Counted from the stretch's first letter, positions 43,181 to 56,274 are shown. The stretch is DNA of 64,000 bases from Crambe crambe (GCA_963924555.1 OZ004587.1:5084001-5148000), one strand, 5' to 3'. Made by a program: numbers and translations. Notes: generated by a model from the letters alone, not told the origin.

Positions 43181-46100
43181 ATGATGAAAACTCAATCGAT
43201 ATTCATTTGCAGTTTCATGCTTCATGTCACATTCAGTTACGTAACAGGTAAGTGCCTCAGGCTCAATATGTATCATTACACAGCTATCGAGAATGCATGA
43301 TCATTTAGCTTAATTATACGTCTCTTAAGTCCTTAATTATACGCCTCTTAAGTCCTTACAAGCCAAAGGTTCAAATTTCAAATACCAGCAGAAATGGGGC
43401 TTTTAAATTGAACTATTATCACTGATTACCATAATGGGTTGTAATTTAGCTGCTAAGGAACATTTGTTTCATACCTTAGCCATACGCATGGTTTTTATTG
43501 TGAGATATAATTTCTCTCTCTCATCATGTATGGGTAAAGGTATATGCTATAATTATGAGGTGTAATTCTCTATCTCATCATGCATGCATAATGGTATGTG
43601 ATCTCATGCATGCATAACGATATGCTATAATTGTATTCTCTATCTCATCATGCATAACGGTATGCTCTAGCTAATGGTATTTTATTGTGAGATGTAATTC
43701 TCTATCTCATCATGTATACATAGCTATGACCCAATAATTATTTCATGTGATCTATCTACATCATAGCTCAGGCTGGGAAGATGGCTCTATTGTTGTCACA
43801 ACAAAATTTCCTAGCAACAGAATTAGCGACACTAGCGAAAAAAAATTTTCCTAGAAGTGATCATTTGCAACAGAATATACTAATAAATTTGCTGCGACAG
43901 AATTTCCTAGCGAACTCCTCAAACTCAGTGGTGTGCATGTGCGCATGAGTCTTCACGTGCAGATGCAGAAATTGGCATTTCAGACCTGAAGAGTGGAGAG
44001 AGAGAGAGAGAGAGGGAGTGTGACAGTGAATAACTCAGAAGTTGCTATGAACTTTGAAGATTTTTGTGGAAAAAAAAACAACAATCCTCATATTGCAGAT
44101 TGTGAATGTTTGCACTAAATATGTCTTTCCTTCCTTATGAAACTCAGTACTCTATACTATAGTATTGTTTACATGAAAGTGAATAAATTATTTGAGAAGC
44201 TAATCAGAGGGCACTGACCATACCAGTGAATTATGCAGTTTCAACAGTGTGCACTAATAAGACATTGCCTTAATATGTACAATTCCCATAGCTAGAGCTA
44301 CCAGTGCATGCTGAAAGTCTATAACTTGTTAGATCAATAAAATACCTTGAAACCTGATGTGTGCTTTGATGAAACCCATGAGACTATATTATTATGTGCA
44401 CACGTATGGATTCTAAATAAATTTTGAATCCTTACATTTCCTGTTTCATGATTTCATTTCCAATCAATAGCATGCCAAGAATGTAATGTGTGCCAGGTAT
44501 CAGTTGTTTCCATGTAAAATGAGAATTATTATTGTTGTGGTATTTTATTCTGAATAAGAACCAGATACTCTGCTTCTAACATGATAAAAAATTCAGGGTG
44601 ATATAAGGACATTTCTGTGTGCATTTTTTGTATCACCCTGATGAAGGCTAGAGTAGCTATTCTGGTCGAAATGTTAGTGGCTAATTTTATGAGAACTAAT
44701 AATATTCTTTTGAAGAACCAAATTGTTGGAGTTCCTACGAACAGCTACCTCTTTACATCCATGCATACACTGCTGCTTCATTCACTGATCACAGCAACTT
44801 TTGCATACATGCATGCATGTAATCTCAAAAATTAATTAGCTAGCTTTGCTATGAGCTAGCTAGCTAGCTAGCTACGTATACTCAGCTAGCCAGCTAATTC
44901 AATCAGGCTGTTTCACAGGAAGATTAAAAATACAACTGAACATATTTATAGTTTTAATATAATAATATATGGTAGCTACCAGTTGCATGGTACAGAATGT
45001 TGCTAGTTACTGAAATAGCAGGAAAACTGCAGGAAAATTACTTAGGGAAATACCAAGCATTGTAGAGCGCCATATCCTAGCCATATATATTCTTTCCCCC
45101 ATTTTCTGGAGTGCAGAAGACCTGAAACTAATTAATTAACTTGCACACTACTAACAATCTAATTGTCATGGTCTTAATGAGGTGACATAACCACCTAAAA
45201 CCGCAGGTTCACTGATTAAAAATCAGGCTAATTAATGCCATTAGCAAGTGTGAAGTGTTTATAGAAAGATGTGTGTGTGTGGTGATATCTATTTTTTCAA
45301 TCCTGCAAGTGATTAATATTGTTTGTGCCATCACTGTAGGTAAGTATTTATAAGCTATTATGTGTCGGTCCAATGTAGAAATTACGTTTCACTCAAATAT
45401 GAATCCTTCTGTCATGTAATGGTTAGACTATCTCCACACAAAATTTCCAGACCATGGCCACTGGTAGTCGTGAGTTATGGTCAGCCAAAGTTTAAAAGTG
45501 GCCAAAAATGTGATTATTGATGTTTTTAATTTTTTTTTTGTTTTTTGTTTTTTTTAGCTAGATGTGTAATATTGACTGTTTATTATTTTTTTAAGCAGCC
45601 CATCCTTTACTCTGCCCCTCTAACCAAACACAAGTTGTGGAAATACCAGGTGTGTAAATTTATAGCAAAATGAAAGTGTTTACTGCACTTTATTTATTGA
45701 TATTGCAGTCCACACTTCCAGTATAATTAAACTATAATAGCTGTTATACGTACTTATTATGGCCAGTATGATTCTATTCATAGATGATTTAGAGTATATC
45801 TAATGCTCTGACGTAATAAATAAATCTACAACCTCCGATAAAGGGCCCTCTAAGAAAAGGACAACCTCCTGGACGGCCCATTTCCCATAATAATACGTAT
45901 ATAGCATTAGTACATTTTTAACCTCCAAGAATAACCTCTCTGCAAAGGACACAGTGGCGGATCACAAACTGTCCTTTACTCGGAGGTTCCGCTGTACATA
46001 GCCAATTCAATTATGATGAGCCAAGAAGTGTAGCTACAGAAGTAGCTTATAATAATTATAATGACCTGAATTCATGGTGGCCAAACTGAATTTGCCTTCT

Positions 46101-49100
46101 TCATTCACAGAATTTATTTTGTGCTTCAATCAGCTAAAATTTAAAATGCAAAACTCAAGTAGACCTATAATTGTATCTAGCTATAGGGGTGGAGCAATTG
46201 GCCGGTGTGATTAAGAACGCTAGAGTTCCAAGAACAAAATATTGCAGCATTGCAAGCTTCTTTTCCTTTGCTTATTCTGCTTTAATGTGCATTGAATTTA
46301 CAGCCTCATGCAGGGGTTATCGTAGTATCCAGAAATAATTATGGCCCGATATACGTAATACTCGGCAGTATATTGGCCATAATTCCTGGCTAATGTGATT
46401 TACCTATTACTGTATGGGGAAATAATTGGTCAGGCTATGATTTGACTCACCTAAGTGCTGCCCACATCTTATTCATAATAATCTATGGTGTGGATATTGT
46501 ATTTCCTATAGGCACAGACATCACAACCATTGGAGCAGTTCACCCCCCGACAAATCTCCGTACTGAAACAGCAAGTGGAATATTCCTACTCCCCGAGTCA
46601 GTCTCACATGATGGTCAAATATTGAGAATCAGAGCACATGGGGATAGCAGAAACAATGACAGTGATTGCACTCTGTACCTCTATGTGCTAGTATACAGAC
46701 CGAATGAAGACCAGACTGCATATGACTTGGTGTATGGTCCTGCTCGTTTGACTCATAGTATTGCAGAGCCAGGATCACTTCCTGTCCAACACGACCGATC
46801 ACTCGGTTGGGCAGTGGGAAAAGGTGATAGAGTCGGTGTATTCATACCTGGGAACTGTGTCAACAGAAGCGATGGAGTCCTGATGTGTCCTTCACAAGTC
46901 ACTAGCAATGAGTCATGTCATTCAGCATATTATTATCATACTGATGGTGCATCTGTGAATGACCTGGATGATATTCCATTCGATAATTTTAAAACAGTCC
47001 TCGTTTGGATGAATATTGCAGTGAATATTTCAGCAAATATTTCAGCGAATGGAGATGGAGGTAGGCAAAATGGTTGTCATTTGCAAGGTTTCATCTACTG
47101 GGGGGTGCAGGGGGGAAGCTTCCCCCCCAAACCCTCAATCTTCCCCCCCAAAGTAACTCATGAAAAATATTCAGTTACAAGCAGCCATACATGTTATATC
47201 TTTTTTTTTAATTTGATGGGATAATGGGATTGATGGGATAATGGGATTGTCACACTATTATATCCAGTAAGCTACTGTAGCTACCAATAAAATAGCTGGC
47301 TATACGTAATTGTAAGTATAGCACAGTATAATTTAATTGTCTTCCTTCAATTGCTCACATTAGCTACAATAGGAAGATGGATCCAAGTTAGCAAGTTTTC
47401 TGCATTCTATTTTCATGCAGGCTACCAAGCTTTAAGGATCCAAGAACTTAAAGGTGTCATAGCAGGACTGTCAACTGTATTGATTCTGTTATTAATAGTA
47501 CTGGGGGGGACACTGTTGGTCTATTTCATTGTGCGAAGAGTGCGTCGATCAGGAAAATATGTAGTAAGTGACTTGGAAAAGAAACCAGAAGGAGAAGAAA
47601 ACCTGGAAATCAAACCGGTCAAGTCAGTAGAGGACCAAGTGCAGAAAGGTGAAGTGAACATGACCAGTAAAATCATGGATGCTACTGATGTGCTGAATCA
47701 ACCGACTAACACTCAGCAAAATATATACGATGTAAGATCTTATGTTAGAACAAGTTGTGGGGTGGGAGGGAATAATCAATAGTACACATGGCTGGAGGCA
47801 CTGCTACAGCTGTACCACCATTTAGAGTTTTGTGTGTGTATACATATGTGTGTGTGTATACATATGTGTGTGTGTGTGTGTGTATGCAATTTGAATAGTA
47901 ACAATGGCTTATAAGTTAGTACGTGACATTGTCTACATACGTAGATCATACCAGATTGAATTTTTTTACTGGAAGGCTTTCCCCAGACCTTCCCGTATGG
48001 TAGCTATGGCTGTACCACTAAAAATGAGCTGGCTACGGCTCTGTAGTAAATGAGAAAAAAATGGGGGAGGGAAGGATTGGAAGGGGGAAAGAGGAAATGG
48101 GTAGAATCAGGGATGTGTGAGGCCAAGGAGGGAGAGCTGGAGGGAGGAGTGGAAGGGGAGGGGAGGAGAGAGTGATTAATAATTGTAGACACAGAAGTTA
48201 TTAGCTCTATATAGTTCTATTTTGTTTTGTTTTGTTTTTTAGTGTCTTGTTAGGAAAGAAAGAGGGACGTATCTAGTTAATTGCATGTTATAGCTCCCCT
48301 CCCACCTTCTCAAAATACAGCATAACAACAATAGTACATACAGAGTCATGCATGAAAGAATTCTATTATGTAATGCTATAGCACAGTATGTAATTAGTGG
48401 ATGTGTGAGGAAAAATTATAATGTAAAATTAGTAGTCATGAAAGAAATGGTTTCCTGTTCCCACATCAATTAGTGGGTGTGGGTGGGTAGAATTAGCTGG
48501 TTAGTTACAATTCCAAGGAAAAGCTGAAGCCACCGCCCATTATGAATGACTGTAATTATTATTATGTGTGTGGTACAGCTTGTTTCAGCACCTTTGCAAC
48601 AAGCCTAGAGGACACTAAACCTCAGTTTATACTGGAACTATTGTACTGGTACTTTGATGGAGTAGTGGAATAGTGGACTAGTGTAAACTGTGGCTTGGGT
48701 GATCCGCTTTCTCCTTGCAAAGGTGATGAAACAAGCTGTATAGTCACAGGTAGTTAATTACATTATTCAAATTCCTTCCATGTATTTTAGAGCGAATGAT
48801 TGAACTATCTTTATAGGCAAAGGCCACTAGTAAACTAGAGCAGATACAAGCATGAACAATTTATTCGTTTCCCCCACCACCTAATGAATTTGCAGGAACC
48901 AACTCTGTCTGAAGCAGATGCAGATGGTTACACACTGCTGACTTCCGAAGAGCCTACAGAAGAGTCAAAGAAAGATGCAGGCAAAGGAGACTTGGAATAC
49001 GAGCTTGACCATGAAGATTATCTGTATTGTGAACCGTTCTTTGAACCTGCCAGTCAAGAAGAAGAGCTCATAGTACAACTGAACGAAAAATTGGAGATAA

Positions 49101-52100
49101 CTGAGATACCACTAAAGGAATTGAAGTAAGTAGCTAGCTATTATCCAGGCTGTATAATGACAGCTAGAATTCCACTGATTCTCTCCCATTGTCAAGTAGT
49201 ATTCAGTACATGTAGCATGTGTGCACATCCATGCACATACATGCACATGCATGCACATTCCATGTATGCACCTGTGTAATACTGTGTCAGTAGTACAGCT
49301 AGCAACAGCTTGAACTTGTTGGGTTTCGAAGTGTATTTTGTTTGTTTTTTTAGACTGAAATCATTACACCATTAATAATAGCAGGCCATAGAGCACTGTA
49401 CACTAACCCTGTGTGGATCACAGCTGCAGTGTGTGGGTGGGTTATAGCACACTTGAACTTTACAGCTTTGATTTGGGGCTATTATAATTATTATGTGACA
49501 CTCAAGGGTAGAAATCAAACTTTATTCACGCTTTCTACTTTTTGAAAGAAAAAAAAAATTCGAAAGGCAGAAAATTTTTTGTAAAGCATCAGTCATGATA
49601 AAAGTAAACTTTGACTAAAGCGTGAATAAAGTTCCTCGACACTCACATGGTTATTATTATGAAATAAAATTCATGCTTGTGACTATTAAATTTCCTAATA
49701 ATAATAACTATAATAAATTAGCTATAATTATGAAGTTTGATTAATGAAATAGCTACATCACCAGATGTGGTCGAGTTGATTTACTTTGGAATGGCCTGGG
49801 AGATAAGTTATTATCGTTGTTGTTGTTGTTGTTGCTGTTTCAGACTTACTCAAGTTCTAGGGAGTGGAGCTTTTGGCACGGTTTACAAAGGTCTATGGTG
49901 TCGATCCCTGAATGACCAGCAAGTTGAGGAGGTGGCAGTGAAGTCAATGGATAAAGACGCTAGTGAAGAGGACCGAATCAGATTCCTTAAAGAAGCAGCC
50001 ACCATGGCACAGTTTATAAGTACAAACATCGTTGGTTTGAAAGGCGTCATTACAGAAAAGCCAGTAAGCTTAATAGCACTGATCATAATAGCTGATAGCT
50101 AGAAGACGTTTCATTTAGAGGACAATAGTTAGCTAGACAGGTTTCTTCCAGTTGAAATGTCACTATAGATTTCAAGATGGTTGAATGAGAAAAAGTAGTG
50201 ACTTATGATTAATGGCCTAAGAAACCTGATCCTTTCTTCATGTCCTTATAGAGTCCATACAGTTATGTAAACCATAGAACAAAATGTATCCACCCCCCAC
50301 AGCACCACCACCACAAAAGCCCTTCCATCCAGTCCATAGCTACACTATGCAAATATTTGCCCATAAACACTACAGAAGCTTTCCCAACAACCCGTACAAT
50401 TTTGGCAATGATGTATTAGCTATTTTCATTATTATAGATGATGATTGTTCTTGAACTCATGAATGGAGGAGATTTACGGCACCATTTATTAGAGCGAGTC
50501 AGAAAAAAGTGAGATATATACCGTATAGGCAGGTATTTTTGAGGGATTTTAATTTCATGGTTTTCGTGGTTACTTTGCATTTCACAAAATTTTTAACATT
50601 CGAATCAATATTTTAGCACATGCGCATTAGTCATTACGGAGTACTTTGACCTTGATCTTTCCAGATGGCGCTCTACAAGTATTTCAGAACTTCACTTCAG
50701 AATTTCGCTTTCAGAACAGCAGAACTTCACCATCTGAAGTTTCCTATAGACGTGAAATTCCCTAACCACTGAAGGGTAACTAAAACTGGTCATCCTTCCA
50801 GCACATGTGCAATTTTTTTCACACTGCACACGAGCGATTATTGTAACGCATGCGAAACAAAATTAAAATCCTCGAAATTTTATAATCTAGCTTGGTACTG
50901 ATATTCACGAAATTTTAATTCCTCGAAAATATCTACCCATATGGTAATGTGTACTACATTAGTGATAAGCTAAAGAAATGCACTATATATATACTGTTTT
51001 CCGGGAGGAAAACATTAGGATACACAAGGTATTTTCATGATTATTATCTTGAATAGGAAACAAGGAAAACTTGCGGTGCACTTTGTGCATCCTCTGTTCT
51101 TTATAAAAAGCTTCCTATACAGATTTCAGGATAGGATGTTTTCATAATAATTCTTGTTTTTGCTATTGCAGCAAGGACACATTTAATCAAAGGGATCTTA
51201 GTTCCATGCTGCTAAGCTACACACGTCAAGTTGGTTTAGCTATGATATGCTTAAAGATAAAAGGTTATGTACATCGTGATCTTGCTGCAAGGAATGTTCT
51301 GATGTCTGCTGATGGATCATATTGTAAAGTACGTACTATGTATCAATACTGTGGGAATGATGTTCATGATTTGAAAAAAATAAATAAAGGGAATCACATA
51401 AAGGTAATAATGATGAAGGGAAAAGGCCATGTACGTAGGGGTAGTCTGCATGTACTTTTACCTGTAGCAGTTTCTGTGAACCATAGGCGTAGGAACCAGG
51501 GGCTGAGGGGGCTATAGCCCCCCCCCCCCCCCCCCCCCCAATAATCAGTACAGTTATAGAATACTTCGGAAATATTAATTTTTATGATAGTATAAATCAA
51601 ATATCTAGCCTCGAAGAAGTAGTTAAATTTGCTTCGTGCTCCACGCGGGAGGGGGTACATCTCCCTCCCCCTCAGCGTGGCCTAACAGCCATTACAAAGT
51701 TCAAAATCTAGCCCCCCCCCCCCCAAAGTGAAATTGCTTCCTACGCCTATGTGAACAAACATCAAAATTATGCTGCCTTCAATAATAATCCCTACATCAC
51801 TGCCTCCCCACGTCCACCTAGCTGATTATTGTCCCCACAATTTGTCCTAACATTTTTGGAAAATGTCAGGTATTCAGGCTGTTATCATAAGCTCTGATAG
51901 GCAGTGCACATTTTCATGGAAACCTTGTTTGTCCACTCTAAAAACTGAAATTCTAAACAGTGTGCACCAACTCTCTGGGAATAGTTTGCAGCAATAGCAA
52001 CGTTTTGATAAGGAATGGATATTTATGCAGAGCTTTGCTTTTTAAAAAACATTCGGTAATTATGATTGGTTCAATTTCAGCTTGCAGATTTCGGTTTATC

Positions 52101-52489
52101 ACGTGAATTGCACAATGAAAACTTTTACAAGGCACAAGGAGGGAAGATTCCAGTGAAGTGGACAGCTCCCGAGGCCCTTCGTTACCGTCTCTACTCCCAT
52201 GCCAGTGATGTCTGGAGCTATGGGTGTATTCTCTATGAGATATGGTCACTTGGAGAAAAACCATTCAGTGATTTGAGTAATACGCAGGTATAGCTATAAT
52301 AATGTACAAAATTAAATTAAAAATTTATTTATAACTATAACTCATACTAAAGGTGATGAAACATGTTGCATCCGGCCACAGACTTGCTCCTCCTCCTGGC
52401 TGTCCACTGCCTATATACAAGTTCATGATTCAGAGCTGGTAAGATGATACTGCTATAAGTGTGCCACTAAGGGGTCGAATGAGAGGGTG

Positions 52490-52548
<59 letters not shown>

Positions 52549-54182
52549 TGCGTTCTTCTACGTAGTTCCATCCTTTGCAATAATGGTGACGTCATCGGCC
52601 AAGGCTTTGCTTGCCACAATGCTTTACATTTTCCCTAGTATAGTAGTAACATCAAAATGCAATCACTGCTTTTACGTACGAGAGATTACACATTGCATTG
52701 TAATAACTACATGTGGTTTGGCACGAGTCCTTTTCTAGCTGTAATTGCATAGTAATTACAAATGGACAGACCTAAAAGCTGGGTGAAAAAAAAAATTTTT
52801 TTTTCTCAAAACGTTAACATTAATTAACATTTTAAAAAATCTCTAATAGCTTGAAAGCAAGTACCTTTAAGGGAAGATATTAGCAATTTGCTTGCTTCTT
52901 CTTCAGGTCCAACCCTTTCTCAGATATCACTCACACTGGCTTCTTCAGTGAGCTCTTTACATCCAACCCTTCCTCAGATATCATGTGCTTACAGCTTGGA
53001 ATAGGAAGAAAAGTGGGCATGATATCTCAATTTAATTAAGTACTACTTTAGAATACACTAGCTGAGAAACATTTTTTCAAACATTAACATTAATTAACTC
53101 CAATAGCTTGAAAGCAAGTACCTTTAAGATTTTAGCAATTTATTTCATTCTTTAGTCATATGCTTACAGCTTGGAATAGGAAGAAAAGTGGGCATGATAT
53201 TTCAATACTACTTTCTATATGGAATAAAATACACTAGCTGAGAAACATTTTTTTTTCAGACATTAACATTAATTAACTCTAATAGCTTGAAAGCAAGTAC
53301 CTTTAGGGGAAGGATATCAGCAATTTATTTATTTCGTTCTTTAGTCATGTGCTTGCAGCTTGGAATGCGTGATATCTCTAATTAAGTACTACCGGTATTT
53401 TTCTATATACATTACATGTACAGGGGAAAGAAACTAACAATATATAACTTTCTTCTCTCATGTGGTGATAAAATTATAGCAAACAACCTGCCAATCGAAT
53501 ATGTTACACAAACTTCAATGGTCCCACAATCTATAGTTGCCGAGGAAGCCAATCTCTATGAAAGGGCTTGAAACACCACAGAGCTTAGACATACGTACCA
53601 TAATAAGACTACCACACATACCAAACATGAAGGAAATGAGCAAATCTTCAAAACTCAAGTATTTCTCACCAATCACTCAAATTCAGGGCTAATTAACTTT
53701 TTGATCAACTATTTTTTATCTCGATTTCATTATAATATTCTTGCTCTCTGAAATTCTAGGCTAGATATGAATAAATTCCTCTAATTTTGTTCACCTATCC
53801 AGATAAGCAAATTTTTGGCTTAGTGTAATACTTATTTCCACACTTTTATAATTCCACTTTATTACACTGGAAATTTATGAATAGTAATACAACAGATGAC
53901 TTCCCACGTATGCTGATATTATTACTATTGGAATCATCATCCCATGATTTGATTCTTTGTATCTGCAGGCATCCAAATGTGGAAGGGAGACCAATCATCT
54001 GTGAAATCGTTCAGCAGCTCCAAGTTCCTGACTATTATGTTATGAGATGGTCCGAAGAAGACATGAAAATGTACAGCAGTGAAGCAAGAACTGTGGGAGC
54101 ACCTCTGGAGTCGGGACTTGAACTTTATAAAGACTTGCAAAAAATTTACTTGGCTAAAGGTGAAACTGAAAAGGATAACTAA
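43181..54182 (+). CDS. Receptor tyrosine kinase with unrecognised ectodomain
   Basis: Eleven exons in frame: 43181-43247, 45599-45649, 46512-47060, 47421-47731, 48896-49125, 49844-50063, 50438-50508, 51172-51328, 52081-52287, 52353-52438, 53969-54182; 720 aa, TAA. Signal peptide MMKTQSIFICSFMLHVTFS. The ectodomain (about 23-233) has sequons and few Cys and fits no family I know. One transmembrane helix lies at about 234-260 (GLSTVLILLLIVLGGTLLVY) followed by RRVRRS. The juxtamembrane acidic segment has tyrosines (EYELDHEDYLYCEP). The kinase domain is complete: GSGAFG 409-414, VAVK with Lys436, alpha-C Glu453, HRDLAARN 534-541, DFG 555-557, one activation-loop Tyr (FYKAQGG), PVKWTAPEAL, DVWSYG. 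HRDLAARN marks a tyrosine kinase. Exons 1-2 rest on splice phase and the signal peptide; small extra exons in the 2.4-kb first intron are possible. Confidence 0.9.
43530..43735. repeat. Tandem repeat in kinase intron 1
   Basis: Four to five imperfect units of AATTCTCTATCTCATCATGC with ATAACGGTATGCT-like spacers. Confidence 0.7.
45829..45998. mobile_element. Inverted-repeat element in kinase intron
   Basis: ACAACCTCCGATAAAGG on the left faces CTTTACTCGGAGGTTCCGCT on the right, an imperfect inverted pair about 170 bp apart. The ends resemble pogo/Tigger termini. Confidence 0.5.
48576..48738. mobile_element. MITE with TA duplication in kinase intron
   Basis: Termini CAGCTTGTTTCAGCACCTTT and the complement of CAGCTTGTTTCATCACCTTT (one mismatch), between TA dinucleotides. 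The interior is also palindromic (CAGTTTATACTGG against CTAGTGTAAACTG). Confidence 0.75.
50521..50944. mobile_element. MITE with TA duplication in kinase intron
   Basis: Ends CCGTATAGGCAGGTATTTTT and the complement of CCATATGGGTAGATATTTTC, both followed inward by GAGG...TTTTAATTTC-type sequence, between TA dinucleotides (50519-50520, 50945-50946). 424 bp, no ORF. Confidence 0.7.
51482..51751. mobile_element. CATAGG-family inverted-repeat element, copy 2
   Basis: Perfect 14-bp termini CATAGGCGTAGGAA and TTCCTACGCCTATG, 270 bp, flanked by TGAAC on both sides (51477-51481, 51752-51756). C homopolymers at about 51518-51539 and 51713-51724 lie inside. Confidence 0.85.
52490..52546. repeat. (TA)n microsatellite
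   Basis: About 27 TA units in a kinase-gene intron; the ORF of alternating Ile-Tyr across it is an artefact. Confidence 0.95.
52810..53400. repeat. Triplicated intron segment
   Basis: The block CATTAACATTAATTAAC, then AATAGCTTGAAAGCAAGTAC, then a TTACAGCTTGGAATAGGAAG-type end occurs three times at about 52817-53040, 53083-53200 and 53263-53390 with deletions. Downstream, about 53520-53680 is an inverted relative of 38640-38960. Confidence 0.7.
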
Positions 54183-54230
54183 GAGTTGATTTTTCAATAA
54201 TTATATCATATCAGTTTGTATACATTTTCA

Positions 54231-54236
54231 AATAAA
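54231..54236 (+). terminator. Polyadenylation signal of the receptor kinase
   Basis: AATAAA 49 bases after the TAA. Confidence 0.7.
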
Positions 54237-54596
54237 CTTTTATTAATTGCTAAACATTATCAGTTTGTGTGAGCAGCCTCGTATAACAGTTACTCAAACA
54301 CCTTTTCAAATAACATTGTCATCATCATTATATCCAAACAGAACTTCCTTTGGTAAAGGGTCGCCTTCGCTATCTGCAATGTGCGCGCGCGCAATTGTGA
54401 ACGGTAAAGGGTCGCATTGGCAGTATAGTACGAACTGAACGCTACTAGTGCATGTAGCGCAAAGGGAAGCTTAACCCAATGATCATCAACAGCATAGGTG
54501 CCAACTTTTTCAAACTGGCTTTGGGGACACACAGGCCACATCCCAACTACACCCATTAACCACACCCATTTATGCAAAAGAAATAGCTACTTACTA

Positions 54597-55133
54597 GGGT
54601 CTTCCGAATTATGCTCATTTTTTTCCTTATTATGCTATTCCAGCAATGCTACTTTTTTTCTTTTTATTATGCCACTGTAATGTAAGTATTATGCTCGAAA
54701 CTATGCTCGGTTTCCATAGAAACAACCACAAACCCACAACACAACACAAACCAAGGTAGATTCATGTCACCACATGCATGCATACAATTGCAATCATGTA
54801 CCCCAAAGTAATGAATATCACCTGCTTTAGTCATGCTCTTGATATTGTAGGATCAAAGTTTGTGACCCCTATCTTAGGTTTATGATTGTCCAGCATAGTT
54901 AAAAAAGCATTGGAAGACTATTATAGAACTATCGTTAATGTCACAATGTAACAATAGAGACTAGTTGTTTTATTTTTGTTTTTGTTTTTTTTTTTTTGTT
55001 TTTTTTTTGTTTTTTTGAGTCATCATTTTTTTCTTATTATGCTAGCCTAAATGTCTTATTATGCCAGCATTATGCTCGTATGCTTTTAGCACCTATTATG
55101 CTCAAAATTATGCCAGCATAATTCGGAAGACCC
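54597..55133. mobile_element. MITE, GGGTCTTCCG family, copy 2
   Basis: Same termini and TA flanks as 28313-28613, but 537 bp, with an extra internal segment including T runs at about 54968-55016. Confidence 0.8.
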
Positions 55134-55275
55134 TACTACTTACTACTAGTTAGCTTTTGAGGTAGCTAGTACATCAGTACAGTATACATCACTCAGTACA
55201 TTATCTGTACAGTACAGATAATGTACTGAATGGTGCATACAGCTAGCTGTACATGTTAATTAATATGATAATTTA

Positions 55276-55410
55276 CAGTGTTGCCAGGTTCGTGGATTTA
55301 TCCACAATCTGTTGATTTTTGGATAAGAAAATTGTCTATGGATGTCTATGGATGTCTATGGTATCCTTTTCTGTCTGTGGATTTTTTAAGAGAGCAACCT
55401 GGCAACACTG
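55276..55410. mobile_element. CAGTGTTGCCAGGTT element, copy 2
   Basis: Same termini and interior as 29969-30101. The flanks show no clear target duplication. Confidence 0.75.
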
Positions 55411-55569
55411 ATATAATATGTACAGTATCCACCTATGAACCATGAAATCACAATGTGCTCAGTCAGGACCTTTGCCTTTGGGGACAAATCAGTACCCCTT
55501 TGGGGACTTGGGGACAAAGCTGCCAGTTTGGGGACTGTCCCTGAAGTTTGGGGACAGTTGGCACCTATG

Positions 55570-56274
55570 CAACAAACTGTTGAAACTGAATATGAGGTAA
55601 ACAATATTCAGCAACTACAAATAGCTACAGTAGGTCCAAAAAATTACTGCAATGTAACTAGTGTGGGTGCCAGGACTGTTCTTATCCCAGTAAGGTTAGG
55701 AGTCCATTCAGATAGCTGCTACAAGCTACACCCTTAATCTATCTATCAGATCATATCTATGATCAGATGCTGTTGCTTCTGGGAGAGATTGCATTATGAT
55801 GAACTGTTTTGCTGGACCAAGTGGCCTGTGTTAGTTCAGAAAAAAGGCTCTTAGATTGTTCACATCCATTTCCTTGCATGGAAACCTTATAATAACACCA
55901 AGATAAGTAATCAATGCAACATTTTAATCCCTACATACATTTAGTATTAAGGCAAACCAGGACTATTCCGAATGGTGGGTAATTCCAAAACTATTGAGAC
56001 TTCTGAGCTCATGCAGGGAGGATTATGATCGACTATAATAGTAGAATATAGCTAGAGCTCATAAGCTCGAAGAGTTTTGAAAAATACTTGACCGTTAGGA
56101 ATAATAACCCCACCATTCATAATAACCCTGCTTAGCCTCGTACCCAGGCCCGCTTTTTCCACTGCCCCGCGAAAAAAGTGGGCCTGGGTATGAGGCTAAG
56201 CCCTGCTTTGCCTTATTGAGTTACGTATGAATAAAACACAGTAAACCTTTAAAGTGACAGTTTTCAATAATTAG
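55570..56274. other. Intergenic; one inverted repeat
   Basis: AGCCTCGTACCCAGGCCC at about 56136-56153 pairs with GGGCCTGGGTATGAGGCT at about 56181-56198 around a GC-rich centre (CCGCGAAAAAAG). No gene. AT-rich elsewhere. Confidence 0.5.

Larger units (their letters stand above)
54493..55569. mobile_element. CATAGG-family composite element, copy 3
   Basis: Termini CATAGGTGCCAACT and AGTTGGCACCTATG about 1.08 kb apart, with flanks CAACAG and CAACAA. Both subterminal regions carry TTTGGGGACA words (TGGCTTTGGGGACA on the left; several GTTTGGGGAC on the right). Two other elements (54597-55133 and 55276-55410) have inserted inside it. The ORF at 55435 is formed by these repeats. Confidence 0.7.

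Noticed and set aside
44482..44506. Mini-exon between kinase exons 1 and 2 (CQECNVCQ)
   Set aside because: Acceptor and donor look good, but it enters in phase 1 and leaves in phase 0, which breaks the frame into 45599. Exon 1 joins 45599 directly in phase.
44560..44700. Hammerhead-ribozyme-like core (CTGATGA, 10-bp stem, GAAA, with flanking pairs CTAACA/TGTTAG and GGGTGATA/TATCACCC)
   Set aside because: The core words and stem II are present, but a 14-base spacer lies between the stem III and stem I strands where a hammerhead allows only the cleavage dinucleotide-type linker. More likely a conserved stem of a retroelement.
46442..46511. Start of the kinase ORF at 46442 (MTHLSAAH...)
   Set aside because: This is intron read through upstream of the acceptor at 46511. 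The phase-1 splice from 45649 explains the exon better and supplies a signal peptide.
55435..55737. ORF of 100 codons with TFAFGDKSVPLWGLGDK
   Set aside because: It is made of TTTGGGGAC subterminal repeats of the CATAGG composite element.
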